Below, in pieces: positions 35,810 to 44,731 of a stretch of DNA of 64,000 nucleotides. Both the position numbers and the translations under genes were made by a program. This stretch comes from JBBDJG01 sp040880005. Lineage in GTDB: Bacteria; Actinomycetota; Thermoleophilia; Solirubrobacterales; JBBDJG01. Every line of letters starts with the position of its first letter. Within the stretch, counting starts at the first letter, position 1. Location: NCBI GenBank assembly GCA_040880005.1, contig JBBDJG010000027.1:1-64000 (forward strand), in the 5' to 3' direction. Under the pieces are notes generated by a model, which did no database searches, was not told where the DNA came from, and saw only the letters and a list, made by a program, of their open reading frames with translations.

Positions 35810-36714
35810 GCAAGCGCGGCAAGCTGATCCTGTTCGGCGCGATGTCCGGCTTCCTGCTGCTGGTGGTGGGCATGGCCGCGATCTTCGGCAGCGCGGGACG
35901 CAACGAAGAGTTCCAGCCCCAGAACGAATTCAAGCTGGATCCGTGGATCTCGATCCAGCTCGGCCCGATCGACATGAGCATCAACAAGGCGGTTCTGTAT
36001 CTGGCCCTTGCCTCGGGCCTGACGATCTTCACGATGATGTGGATCGCGAACAGGATGAAGGAACGGCCAAATCGCGTCCAGACCGCGGTCGAGCTGCTCT
36101 ACGGGCTGATGCGCAACAACATCGCCGGGCCGCAGAACCTCTCCACCCAGATGGCACTCAAGTGGTTCCCGTTCATCGGTGCGCTGTTCCTGTTCATCTG
36201 GTTTTCGAACCTGATCGGCTACATCCCGCTGCCGACCAACACGGAAGAGACAATCAACGTCGCCGGCTTCGAGCTGCCCGCCTTCTCGCTCTACGCGGCC
36301 ACCGCGAACATCTCGGTGCCGCTGGTCCTGACCCTGATCGTCTGGTTCAGCTACAACATCGAAGGGATTCGCGCCAAAGGCGTTATCGGCTACTTCAAGA
36401 GCTGGATTCCCGCCGGAACCAAGGGGCCGATGGTGCTGATGATCTTCCCGATCGAAGTGATCTCGCACTTCGTGCGGCTCATCTCTCTGTCTGTTCGACT
36501 CTTCGCCAACATCCTTGCCGGCCACCTGCTAATTCTGTTCATGGGTGGCGGGCTCGCCGTGATCCTCGGCCTTGCGGCGATCGGAATCCTCACGCTGCCG
36601 ATGGCGATCGCGTTCTTCATCTTCGAGGTCGGGCTGGTCGCAACGCTGCAGGCGTTCATCTTCGCCACGCTCACCGCCATCTACCTCGGCGGGGCCACCG
36701 CCGAAACTCACTAA
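35806..36714 (+). CDS. atpB: ATP synthase Fo subunit a
   Basis: A 302-aa membrane subunit forming the two proton half-channels. The essential Arg is in LSVRLFANILAGH. Five or six helices follow an N-terminal membrane anchor. The start is a GTG overlapping the atpI stop (GTGA); the longer upstream frame is not coding. Confidence 0.96.
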   Translation: MSKRGKLILFGAMSGFLLLVVGMAAIFGSAGRNEEFQPQNEFKLDPWISIQLGPIDMSINKAVLYLALASGLTIFTMMWIANRMKERPNRVQTAVELLYGLMRNNIAGPQNLSTQMALKWFPFIGALFLFIWFSNLIGYIPLPTNTEETINVAGFELPAFSLYAATANISVPLVLTLIVWFSYNIEGIRAKGVIGYFKSWIPAGTKGPMVLMIFPIEVISHFVRLISLSVRLFANILAGHLLILFMGGGLAVILGLAAIGILTLPMAIAFFIFEVGLVATLQAFIFATLTAIYLGGATAETH

Positions 36715-36728
36715 CCCAGGAGGAACCA

Positions 36729-37028
36729 GTGGATCTACACGTCGTCAATGAGGCAGTCAGCGTCCTCGCTCAGACCGACGCCGAGACCGCCGAGGCCTAC
36801 GGCCGGAAAGCCGGCAAGGCGATCGCGCTCGGCGTGGGTGCCGGACTCGGGACGATCGGCCCGGGCATCGGCGTCGGCTACATATTCGGAAAGGTGATCG
36901 AGTCGGTGACGAGGCAGCCGGAAATGCGCGACGAGATCACGAGCATCCAATGGCTCGGCTTCGCGCTGACCGAGGCGATCGTGTTCTACGCCTTCATCTT
37001 CGGGCTGATCGCGTTCTTCCTCTCGTAG
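36729..37028 (+). CDS. atpE: ATP synthase Fo subunit c
   Basis: A 99-aa subunit of the rotor ring: two helices with a Gly-rich first helix (GVGAGLGTIGPGIGVG), the RQPEMR loop, and the proton-carrying Glu in ALTEAIVFYAF. A ~25-residue N-terminal extension is longer than usual and might be partly trimmed. GTG start with a perfect AGGAGG 6 nt upstream, the strongest ribosome site in the operon, as expected for the most abundant subunit. No Na+-type ligand set is seen, so H+ coupling is likely. Confidence 0.95.
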   Translation: MDLHVVNEAVSVLAQTDAETAEAYGRKAGKAIALGVGAGLGTIGPGIGVGYIFGKVIESVTRQPEMRDEITSIQWLGFALTEAIVFYAFIFGLIAFFLS

Positions 37029-37031
37029 CCG

Positions 37032-37607
37032 ATGCTGGAGGTGATCCAACCAGAGGCGCTGACGCTCGCTGCGTCAGAGGAGGGCGGGAACTTCCTCGTC
37101 ACCCCGAACGTTGGGCTGATGATCTGGACGATCATCGCCTTTGGAGTGACGATGCTGATCCTGCGCAAGCTGGCATTTCCGCGCATACAGAAGTTCCTCG
37201 ATGAGCGTCAGCACGCGATCGAGCGCACTCTCGACGAGGCTGCGCAGCAGCGCCGGGAGGCGGAGAAGATCCTCGCCGACTACCGCGAGCGACTGCGTGA
37301 GGCGCGCGTGCAGGCGGAGGAGATCGTGCTACGTGCGCGCAAGGCCGCCGAAGAGGCCGAGCGCGAGTCGCTCGACGCGGCTCGCGAGCAACGCGAGGAG
37401 CTGCTCGCGCAGACACGCAGGGACGTCGAGGCGGAAACGAGGCGTGCGATTCAGGAGATCCGCAACGAGGTCGCCGATCTGACCGTGCTCGCGACGGAGA
37501 AGGTTACGCGCAAGACCCTGTCCAAACAGGATCAGGAGCGATTGGTCGCAGAGGCGCTTTCGGAGCTGGACTTCTCCGCGCTGTCCGGGACCGCGAGCCA
37601 GAACTGA
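37032..37607 (+). CDS. atpF: ATP synthase Fo subunit b
   Basis: A 191-aa stator stalk protein: one N-terminal helix in the membrane (LMIWTIIAFGVTMLILRKLAF) and a long charged coiled coil (about 55-170). Its stop overlaps the delta start by one base. Confidence 0.95.
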   Translation: MLEVIQPEALTLAASEEGGNFLVTPNVGLMIWTIIAFGVTMLILRKLAFPRIQKFLDERQHAIERTLDEAAQQRREAEKILADYRERLREARVQAEEIVLRARKAAEEAERESLDAAREQREELLAQTRRDVEAETRRAIQEIRNEVADLTVLATEKVTRKTLSKQDQERLVAEALSELDFSALSGTASQN

Positions 37608-38134
37608 TGGAGCAGCTGGCACAGATCTACTCGCGCTCGCTGTTTGAGGCGGCCCGTGAGCATGGCCGGCTCGACGAAGTCAAGCAGCAGCTCGGACAGT
37701 TCACGGACACGCTCGAGTCGGAGCACGATTTTGCCGTGTTCTTCTTTTCGCCCTACTTCTCAACAGACGAGAAGAAGCAAGGCCTGAGGCGAGCGATCAC
37801 CGACGCAGATCCTCTGCTCGTGAACTTTCTCGAACTGCTCGTTGAGAACCACCGCATGCCGATCGTCTTTCGTGCCCGCAAGCAGTACGAATCATTGTGG
37901 GATCGTGAGCACCGGCGCCTGCCGGTCGAGGTGACAAGTGCCGTCGAGCTGGATCAAGCGATCGTCGATCAGCTCGGCGAGCGGATCGGCGAGCAAACGG
38001 GGCAGAACGTCGAGTTGAAGAGCACGGTCGATGCCGAGATCCTGGGTGGCATCGTTCTGCGCGTCGGCAACTCGGTCCTCGACGCTTCGATTCGAAGCAA
38101 GCTGGAGAAGCTCAGAACTACCGTGGCCGCCTAG
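37607..38134 (+). CDS. atpH: ATP synthase F1 subunit delta
   Basis: A 175-aa stator subunit with an N-terminal six-helix domain (LAQIYSRSLFEAAREHG) and the C-terminal signature GGIVLRVGNSVLDASIRSKLEKLR. Separate b and delta genes are present, unlike the fused b-delta of mycobacteria. Confidence 0.95.
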   Translation: MEQLAQIYSRSLFEAAREHGRLDEVKQQLGQFTDTLESEHDFAVFFFSPYFSTDEKKQGLRRAITDADPLLVNFLELLVENHRMPIVFRARKQYESLWDREHRRLPVEVTSAVELDQAIVDQLGERIGEQTGQNVELKSTVDAEILGGIVLRVGNSVLDASIRSKLEKLRTTVAA

Positions 38135-38164
38135 CGGCCGGAGATTCAGCGGCAAAGGAGATTC

Positions 38165-39814
38165 ATGCAGATCAAGCCCGATGAGATCACGACGATTCTG
38201 AAGAGCCGCATCGAGGGTCTCGATGTCGATAGCGCCGACCTCGCAGAGGTCGGCACGGTGCTGTCGGTCGCCGACGGCATCGCGCGCATCCACGGACTCG
38301 AGAACTGCATGGCATTCGAGATGCTCGAGCTGCCACACGGAGTACGGGGGCTAGGGCTCAACCTCGAATCCGACAGCGTCGGCTGCGTGTTGTTCGGCGA
38401 GTGGGAGCGCATCGTCGAGGGCGACACCGTCAAGCGCACGGGCTCGCTGCTCGAGATACCGGTGGGCGAGCAGATGCTGGGAAGGATCGTCGATCCGCTG
38501 GGACGCCCGCTCGACGGCAAGGGTGAGATCGAGACGTCAGAGTCCCGACCGGCCGAGTTCAAGGCGCCCGGTGTCGTGCAGCGTCAGCCCGTCAAGGACC
38601 CCGTGCAGACGGGCCTCAAGGCGATCGACGCGATGATCCCGGTTGGTCGCGGACAACGCGAGCTGATCATCGGCGATCGCCAGACGGGGAAGACAGCAAT
38701 CGCGCTCGACACGATCATCAACAACAAGGACAAGGACCTGTACTGCGTCTACGTCGCGATCGGCCAGCGCATGTCGACCGTGGTTCAGATCGCCGAGACG
38801 CTTGCCGAGCACGGCGCGCTGGAGAACACGATCATCGTCGCGGCTGCGGCCAACGAGGCGGCGCCGATCAAGTTCATGGCGCCGTACGCCGGCTGCGCGA
38901 TGGGCGAGTACTTCCTCTATAGCGGACGGGATGCGCTGTGCATCTACGACGATCTCACCAAGCACGCGTACGCCTACCGGCAGATGTCGCTGCTGCTCCG
39001 GCGGCCGCCCGGCCGCGAGGCCTATCCCGGCGACGTGTTCTACCTGCATTCGCGGCTGCTCGAGCGCGCAGTGAAGTTGAACGACGAGCTGGGCGGAGGA
39101 TCGCTGACGGCGTTGCCCGTGATCGAGACACAGGCGGGTGACGTGTCGGCCTATATCCCGACCAACGTGATCTCGATCACCGACGGTCAGATCTTTCTCG
39201 AGCCGAAGCTGTTTCACTCGGGCGTGCGCCCCGCGATCAACGTCGGCATCTCGGTGTCACGAGTCGGAGGTGACGCCCAGGTCAAACCGATGAAGAAGGT
39301 TGCGGGCCGCATCAAGCTCGAGCTCTCCCAATACCGTGAGCTGGAAGCGTTCGCGCAGTTTGGCTCCGAGCTGGATGTGGAGACGCAGAAGACGCTTGCC
39401 CGGGGGGAACGCCTGGTCAAGACGCTCAATCAGGCCGAGCGCGATCCGCTGCCTGTGGAGGACCAGGTCATCCAGATATACGCAGCGACGCACGGCTACC
39501 TGGATCGGACGCTGGTCGAGAAGGTCAATGAGTTTCTCGAGGGCCTCACGCAGCGAGCCAGGGCCGAGCAGGAGGAGCTTCGCACCCGCATTCGCGGCGG
39601 CGAGTGGGAGGACCAGACGGAGAAGGATGTGGATGCGGCCGTGAAGGAGTTCGCCGACGACTTCGGCTACGACCTCGACGAGGAAGGCCAGCCGCTTGAG
39701 GACGGGGACTCCGAGCGCGTGATCGCGCGCGGCGAGGAGGCCGCATCGAGTGGCGCTGCCACGCCGGAGGATGTCGCCGCCGAGTCGATCGAGCAGGAGC
39801 CGGCAGCCGTCTAG
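38165..39814 (+). CDS. atpA: ATP synthase F1 subunit alpha
   Basis: A 549-aa regulatory nucleotide-binding subunit with P-loop GDRQTGKTAIA (about 174-184) and the alpha-type signature PAINVGISVSRVGG. A ~40-residue acidic C-terminal extension (EEGQPLEDGDSERV...) goes past the normal end; comparable extensions occur in actinobacterial alpha subunits, where in mycobacteria they restrain ATP hydrolysis. GGCAAAGGAG precedes the ATG. Confidence 0.97.
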   Translation: MQIKPDEITTILKSRIEGLDVDSADLAEVGTVLSVADGIARIHGLENCMAFEMLELPHGVRGLGLNLESDSVGCVLFGEWERIVEGDTVKRTGSLLEIPVGEQMLGRIVDPLGRPLDGKGEIETSESRPAEFKAPGVVQRQPVKDPVQTGLKAIDAMIPVGRGQRELIIGDRQTGKTAIALDTIINNKDKDLYCVYVAIGQRMSTVVQIAETLAEHGALENTIIVAAAANEAAPIKFMAPYAGCAMGEYFLYSGRDALCIYDDLTKHAYAYRQMSLLLRRPPGREAYPGDVFYLHSRLLERAVKLNDELGGGSLTALPVIETQAGDVSAYIPTNVISITDGQIFLEPKLFHSGVRPAINVGISVSRVGGDAQVKPMKKVAGRIKLELSQYRELEAFAQFGSELDVETQKTLARGERLVKTLNQAERDPLPVEDQVIQIYAATHGYLDRTLVEKVNEFLEGLTQRARAEQEELRTRIRGGEWEDQTEKDVDAAVKEFADDFGYDLDEEGQPLEDGDSERVIARGEEAASSGAATPEDVAAESIEQEPAAV

Positions 39815-39841
39815 GCGGAGTCAGGATCAGGCAAGGCACCG

Positions 39842-40756
39842 ATGGCGCAGAAGGACATAAAGAGCCGCATCGCGAGCGTGAAGAACATCCAGAAGATCAC
39901 GCGCGCGATGGAGATGGTCGCGGCCGCCAGGCTGCGCCGCGCGGAGCAGCGCATCGAGGCGCTGCGACCCTACGCTGGCGCGATCCGGCGCATGACTCGC
40001 CAGGCCTCCAATGCGGCCGAGAATATTCCCGGCCTGCCGATCCTCGCCGAGCACGAGCAGATCCGCCGGGTAGGGTTGATGTTCGTCACCGGGGACCGGG
40101 GGCTGGCAGGCGCGTTCAACTCTCAGATCCTGCGGGCGGGGTTGCGCGCGGCGGACGAGCATGGCAGCCAGGACCGGGAGGTTCGTTACTACTCTTCGGG
40201 CAAGCGCGGAGTGTCGTCGTTGACCTTCCGTGGACACGAGCTGAGCGGGCGTTACACGGGCTTCACCGATCGGCCCGTCTATGCAAACGCGCGTGAGATC
40301 GCCGAGGACCTGATGACGGCCTACGTCGATGGCGAGCTCGACGAGGTCGAGATCTTCTACAACGGCTACATCTCGCCACTGAGCCAGGTGGTGCGGCGCG
40401 AAACGCTGCTCCCGCTGCAACACGAGAAGACCGATCTTCTGCAAGCAGAAGATCGGGTTGCCGGCGGGACGGGCGATGACATCGACGAGCACCACCGCGC
40501 TCTGGTCGAATATGAACCCAGCCCGGAGGCGATTCTGAGTCGCCTGATCCCCGACTACGTCGAGATTTCCGTCTATCGCGCGCTGCTCGAATCGACCGCT
40601 TCAGAACACGGCGCACGCATGACCGCGATGCGCAACGCATCAGATAACGCCGGCGAGCTGATCGACGACCTCACTCTGGAGATGAACCGGGCACGGCAGG
40701 CGGAGATCACGCAGGAGATCATGGAGGTCGTGGCGGGCGCGGAGGCCCTCGGATGA
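39842..40756 (+). CDS. atpG: ATP synthase F1 subunit gamma
   Basis: A 304-aa central shaft: N-terminal helix KDIKSRIASVKNIQKITRAMEMVAAARLRRAE and C-terminal helix MTAMRNASDNAGELIDDLTLEMNRARQAEITQEIMEVVAGAEA. It sits between alpha and beta in the standard order. Confidence 0.96.
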   Translation: MAQKDIKSRIASVKNIQKITRAMEMVAAARLRRAEQRIEALRPYAGAIRRMTRQASNAAENIPGLPILAEHEQIRRVGLMFVTGDRGLAGAFNSQILRAGLRAADEHGSQDREVRYYSSGKRGVSSLTFRGHELSGRYTGFTDRPVYANAREIAEDLMTAYVDGELDEVEIFYNGYISPLSQVVRRETLLPLQHEKTDLLQAEDRVAGGTGDDIDEHHRALVEYEPSPEAILSRLIPDYVEISVYRALLESTASEHGARMTAMRNASDNAGELIDDLTLEMNRARQAEITQEIMEVVAGAEALG

Positions 40757-40796
40757 CCGCAGTCTTGAACCAATCGCTAAGGAGCTGATCCACCAG

Positions 40797-42209
40797 ATGG
40801 AGGCCGCAACCAAGACGAAGACCAACATCGGCAGGATCGAGGAGATCCAGGGCGTGGTGATCGAGGCGGTGTTCCCCGACGGCCTGCCCGAGATCAACCA
40901 CGCGATCACCGTGAAAAGAGAGGACGGCAGCTTGCTCGTCTGCGAGGTGCAGCAGCACCTGGGCGACAACCGCGTGCGCGCGGTTGCGATGGACGCCACG
41001 GACGGGTTGCCGCGCGGCCTGGAAGTCGTGGACACCGGCGGCCCGATCACGGTGCCGGTCGGCGAGGCCACGCTCGGACGGATCTTCAACGTACTTGGCG
41101 AACCGATCGACATGGGCCCGCCGGTCGAGGCCGACGAGCGCTGGCCGATCCACCGCGATGCGCCCAGCGTGGAGAGCCTCACGCCGACGACGGAGATGTT
41201 CGAGACAGGCATCAAGGTCGTAGACCTGCTGGCTCCCTATTCCAAGGGTGGCAAGGTCGGCCTGTTCGGCGGCGCCGGGGTCGGCAAGACCGTGATCATC
41301 ATGGAGTTGATCCACAACCTGGCCAAGCAACACGGCGGTCTTTCGGCTTTTTGCGGTGTCGGCGAGCGCACGCGCGAGGGAAACCAGCTCTGGCTCGAGA
41401 TGACCGAATCCGGCGTGCTCGACAAGACGATGCTCGTGTTCGGCCAGATGAACGAGCCGCCCGGCGCGCGCATGCGTGTCGCGCTGGCCGGCCTGACGAT
41501 GGCCGAGTACTTCCGCGAGCAGGGCGGCCAGGACGTGCTGCTGTTCATCGACAACATCTTCAGGTTTGTGCAGGCGGGCTCAGAGGTCTCGGCGCTGCTC
41601 GGGCGCATGCCCTCCCAGGTCGGCTACCAGCCGACCCTCGAGACGGAGATGGGCCAGCTACAGGAGCGCATCACGTCCACCAGGCAGGGCTCGGTCACCT
41701 CGGTGCAGGCGATCTACGTGCCGGCCGACGACCTCACCGACCCCGCTCCGGCGTCGGTGTTCGCGCACCTCAACGCGACCACGACGCTGTCGCGCGCGAT
41801 CTCCGAGAAGGGCATCTACCCGGCGGTCGATCCGCTCGATTCGTCCTCGACGATTCTGAAGCCGGACGTGCTCGGCGAAGAGCACTTCGCGGTCGCCAAC
41901 GAGGTCAAGGAGATCCTTCAGCGCTATAAGGAACTACAGGACATCATCGCGATCCTCGGCATCGACGAGTTGTCGGACGAGGACAAGCTGATCGTGCAGC
42001 GTGCACGCAAGATCGAGCGATTTCTGTCCCAACCGTTCCACGTGGCGGAGGTGTTCACGGGCACGCCCGGCCAGTTCGTGCCGATTGGCGAAACGGTGCG
42101 CGGCTTCAAGGAGATCATCGAAGGCAAGCACGACGAGTTGCCCGAGCGTGTCTTCTTCATGAAGGGCTCGATCGACCAGGTCGCCGAAGAGGCGACAAAG
42201 GAGCGGTAG
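40797..42209 (+). CDS. atpD: ATP synthase F1 subunit beta
   Basis: A 470-aa catalytic subunit. P-loop GGAGVGKTVIIME (about 159-171), catalytic Glu in GVGERTREGN, DELSEED region (DELSDEDKLIV), and ALLGRMPSQVGYQPTL. It hydrolyses or synthesises ATP with alpha. Confidence 0.97.
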   Translation: MEAATKTKTNIGRIEEIQGVVIEAVFPDGLPEINHAITVKREDGSLLVCEVQQHLGDNRVRAVAMDATDGLPRGLEVVDTGGPITVPVGEATLGRIFNVLGEPIDMGPPVEADERWPIHRDAPSVESLTPTTEMFETGIKVVDLLAPYSKGGKVGLFGGAGVGKTVIIMELIHNLAKQHGGLSAFCGVGERTREGNQLWLEMTESGVLDKTMLVFGQMNEPPGARMRVALAGLTMAEYFREQGGQDVLLFIDNIFRFVQAGSEVSALLGRMPSQVGYQPTLETEMGQLQERITSTRQGSVTSVQAIYVPADDLTDPAPASVFAHLNATTTLSRAISEKGIYPAVDPLDSSSTILKPDVLGEEHFAVANEVKEILQRYKELQDIIAILGIDELSDEDKLIVQRARKIERFLSQPFHVAEVFTGTPGQFVPIGETVRGFKEIIEGKHDELPERVFFMKGSIDQVAEEATKER

Positions 42210-42217
42210 CGACGACG

Positions 42218-42649
42218 ATGGCGCGCACGCCGTTCCCAGTCGAGGTGCTGACGCCCGAGGGCCGTGTGTTCGAGGGCGAGGTCGAGATGCTCTCGACTCG
42301 CACCGAAGTCGGCGAGATCGGTGTGCTCGCCAACCACGCGCCGGTGCTGGCGATGCTGGCGCCGGCGGAGTTGCGACTGCATGCGAGCGAGACGGAGGTG
42401 ACGCGATTCGCCCAGGGAGAGGGCTACCTCCAGGTTCATGACAACCACGCACTGGTGCTGGTCGAAGACTGCGTCGAGCCGGCCGCGGTGGATCGCGATC
42501 AATATCGCGAGCAGCTCACGAAGGCGGAGCAGACGATCAAGGAGATCGGCCATCACTCCTCCGAGGAACAGCAGGAGGCGCGCTTTGCGCGCGCGCTGCG
42601 CGACCGCCGGCGTGCGGAGACGTTTCTGCGCGTGGCCGGCGAAAATTAG
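42218..42649 (+). CDS. atpC: ATP synthase F1 subunit epsilon
   Basis: A 143-aa subunit with an N-terminal beta-sandwich (FPVEVLTPEGRVFEGEVEMLSTRTEVGEIGVLANHAP) and a C-terminal two-helix part able to inhibit ATP hydrolysis. It is the last gene of the operon; repeat R4 starts right after its stop. Confidence 0.95.
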   Translation: MARTPFPVEVLTPEGRVFEGEVEMLSTRTEVGEIGVLANHAPVLAMLAPAELRLHASETEVTRFAQGEGYLQVHDNHALVLVEDCVEPAAVDRDQYREQLTKAEQTIKEIGHHSSEEQQEARFARALRDRRRAETFLRVAGEN

Positions 42650-42650
42650 G

Positions 42651-42718
42651 TTTGCGGCGTCCGTAGGACGACGCTCCAGCATGAGAGGGGGTCGAGGGGG
42701 GCGTATAGTCCCCCCGTT
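42651..42718 (-). repeat. Repeat R4, G6 double-hairpin element between atpC and vapC
   Basis: Read on the minus strand: AAC, G6, loop ACTATACG, C6, TCGACCCCCTCTCATGCTGG, a second hairpin around GTCCTACGGAC, ending CGCAAA. It lies between the convergent atpC and vapC genes, where its two stems could act as a transcription terminator for both. Confidence 0.85.
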
Positions 42719-42719
42719 A

Positions 42720-43115
42720 TCAGGGCCGCAGTTCGACGAACCCCGCCGCTGCGAAGTCGCCATCGAAGGCCAGCGCCTCCGTGATGCCGAGCTCGCGCAT
42801 CAGCGCGAAGCTGGTGGCGTCGACGAATGAGTATGTGCGCTCGTCGTGCTGGCGAAGCCACTGCCAGGCCTGGTGCTCCAAGCCGTCGTCCATGTGGTGC
42901 AGCGAAACACGATTGGAAGCATCTATCGCGTCGATGAATTCGACCGCGCGCCGATGACTCAATTTCGTGTTCATCAGAGTCCAGGTCTCGCCGACGATCG
43001 CCGTGCTCGTGACGACCGGTTCGTAGCGCGCTTTCCACAGCGCTCGAGCTGCCTCATGGTGGTCATCGTGCGGCACGCGAAGCGCGTACCAGAACGATGA
43101 ATCGCAGAAGATCAA
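42720..43115 (-). CDS. PIN-domain ribonuclease toxin (VapC-like), locus 2
   Basis: A 131-aa PIN nuclease with the full acidic set: Asp in MIFCDSSFW, Glu in VGETWTLM, Asp in SFVDATSF, and Asp in AFDGDF. It overlaps the antitoxin by 4 bp. It is only distantly similar to the VapC at 25.7 kb, so the two loci were acquired separately. It is convergent with atpC, separated only by repeat R4. Confidence 0.9.
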   Translation of the reverse strand: MIFCDSSFWYALRVPHDDHHEAARALWKARYEPVVTSTAIVGETWTLMNTKLSHRRAVEFIDAIDASNRVSLHHMDDGLEHQAWQWLRQHDERTYSFVDATSFALMRELGITEALAFDGDFAAAGFVELRP

Positions 43116-43378
43116 CGCTCTTCGGGCGGAAGGAGGTTGCCGCCGGAGTCGCGGTCTAGCTTGTAAACGATTCGGTCGATGTCCCCTGGGGCGAGGGCCC
43201 CGCCCTCAGTGCAGTCCCCTACAAGATCGTCGAGCGGATCCGGCTCATGCTTGGCAGAAAAGAATTTCTCTCTCGCTGCCTCGCGTATCAGCGATGCCTT
43301 GGAAACCTTGCGGCGGGTGGCCTCGGCTGCCAGCACCTGATCGAGCTCGGGCTCGATGTACATCTGCACGCGCTTCAT
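43112..43378 (-). CDS. Ribbon-helix-helix antitoxin (VapB-like), locus 2
   Basis: An 88-aa protein starting MKRVQMYIEPELDQVLAAEA, a CopG/ribbon-helix-helix pattern, followed by a flexible acidic region that would cover the VapC active site. The ATG at 43378 is preferred to that at 43384 because TACTGT lies 8 nt before it. Confidence 0.85.
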   Translation of the reverse strand: MKRVQMYIEPELDQVLAAEATRRKVSKASLIREAAREKFFSAKHEPDPLDDLVGDCTEGGALAPGDIDRIVYKLDRDSGGNLLPPEER

Positions 43379-43382
43379 TGCC

Positions 43383-43416
43383 ATATACAGTACCTCGACG
43401 AGATATACATTACTGT
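43383..43416. promoter_or_regulatory. Operator/promoter region of vapBC locus 2
   Basis: ATATACA occurs twice, exactly 20 bp apart (43383-43389 and 43403-43409), and ACAGTA (43387-43392) is mirrored by TACTGT (43411-43416). The first inverted half is also the -10 hexamer TACTGT of the antitoxin gene on the minus strand. Two-turn spacing on one DNA face fits a ribbon-helix-helix autorepressor. Confidence 0.45.
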
Positions 43417-43467
43417 AACAGACGTGCAGGCTTCGTCAAGGCTCCCGCGTCAATTCCGAGCGCTTGG

Positions 43468-44577
43468 CTACAGGTCGTCCACGTGTCGAGGGACCTCGGA
43501 AACGGGTCGAGGTCCCGGCCCGACGTACTTTGCGGTTGGCCTGATCAGCCTTCCCTCGCGCTTCTGCTCGAGGATGTGGGCGGACCAGCCGGCGACTCGT
43601 GCGCACGTGAACAACGGCGTGAACAGTTCCGGCGGAATGTCGGCCATGTCGAGCACGACCGCCGACCAGAACTCCACATTGGTCGCCAGCACGCGATCGG
43701 GCTTGCGCGCCTGCAGCTCGTCCAGCGCGGCCCGTTCGAGTGCCTCGGCCGCCTCGACGCGCGGCGCGCCCAGCTCGCGCGCCGTGCGGCGCAGCACGCG
43801 GGCGCGGGGGTCCTCGGCACGATAGACGCGGTGGCCGAAGCCCATCAGGCGCTCGCCCCGGTCCAGGGCGGATTTCACCCATCCCTCGGGGTCGCCGGTG
43901 CGCTCGACCTCGTCGAGCATCTGAAGCACCCGCGAGGGCGCACCGCCGTGCAGCGGGCCCGAAAGTGCGCCGACGGCGCCCGACAGCGCGGCCGCGACGT
44001 CGGCACCGCTCGACGCGATGATGCGGGCGGTGAAGGTGGAGGCGTTCATGCCGTGCTCGGCGGCGGATGTCCAATACGCGTCGATTGCCTTGACATGGTC
44101 GGGGTCGGCCTCGCCGCGCCAGCGGATCAGGAAGCGCTCGGGAATCGACTGGGCCCTGTCGATCTCGGACTGGGGCACTGGTGGCTGGCCGGGCCCGCGA
44201 GCCGATTGAGCGACAAACGACAACGCCATCACCGATGCTCGTGCGAGGTCGGTACGAGCCTGGTGCTGATCGATGTCGATCAACTGTTGCAGCCCCCACT
44301 CGGGCGCGAGCATCGCGAGCCCCGACTGCACGTCGACGCGGGGATCGCCGGTGCGAATCGTCAGCGGATAGGGCTCGGCGGGCGGCAATCCGGGCAAGAA
44401 CGCACCGTCCACGAGCAGACCCCAGACCTGCTCGAATGGCACGACTCCGACCAGATCCTCGATGTCGACGCCGCGATAGCGAAGCGCGTTGCCCTCCTTG
44501 TCGGGCTCGGCGATCTCGGTCGCAAAGGCTACGACTCCCTCGAGTCCTGACTGCACTTCGAGCTGGGCTTCGGTCAT
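43468..44577 (-). CDS. Citrate synthase
   Basis: A 369-aa type I-like short citrate synthase of the Gram-positive CitZ/2-methylcitrate group. Catalytic His in GGAPSRVLQ/PLHGG and MGFGHRVYRAEDPR, and Asp in the EFWSAVVLDMADIPPELFTPLFTCARVAGW region. It condenses acetyl-CoA with oxaloacetate, or propionyl-CoA if a methylcitrate synthase; these cannot be told apart here. The start at 44577 has GGGAG upstream; the longer frame runs into the tandem repeat and is unlikely to be coding. Confidence 0.9.
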   Translation of the reverse strand: MTEAQLEVQSGLEGVVAFATEIAEPDKEGNALRYRGVDIEDLVGVVPFEQVWGLLVDGAFLPGLPPAEPYPLTIRTGDPRVDVQSGLAMLAPEWGLQQLIDIDQHQARTDLARASVMALSFVAQSARGPGQPPVPQSEIDRAQSIPERFLIRWRGEADPDHVKAIDAYWTSAAEHGMNASTFTARIIASSGADVAAALSGAVGALSGPLHGGAPSRVLQMLDEVERTGDPEGWVKSALDRGERLMGFGHRVYRAEDPRARVLRRTARELGAPRVEAAEALERAALDELQARKPDRVLATNVEFWSAVVLDMADIPPELFTPLFTCARVAGWSAHILEQKREGRLIRPTAKYVGPGPRPVSEVPRHVDDL

Positions 44578-44659
44578 CTCGCTCCCATGATCTGACTTTC
44601 CTTCGGTCGGTGAACAGGGCTCGCGGCCCCCGCAAAGAATGACAGGAAGAGGGGCTGCG

Positions 44660-44721
44660 CTACCGTAGAGTAAGCGGTTGCGAGGCACCGCTACCGTAGA
44701 GTAAGCGGTTGCGAGGCACCG
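44660..44721. repeat. Perfect 31-bp tandem duplication
   Basis: Two identical, adjacent 31-bp units (44660-44690 and 44691-44721), each starting GCTACCGTAGAGTAAGCGGT, lie between the divergent citrate synthase and M20 peptidase genes. Each unit contains TAGAGT, a possible -10, so a promoter or operator may be duplicated. Confidence 0.8.
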
Positions 44722-44731
44722 CCCTCCGACG

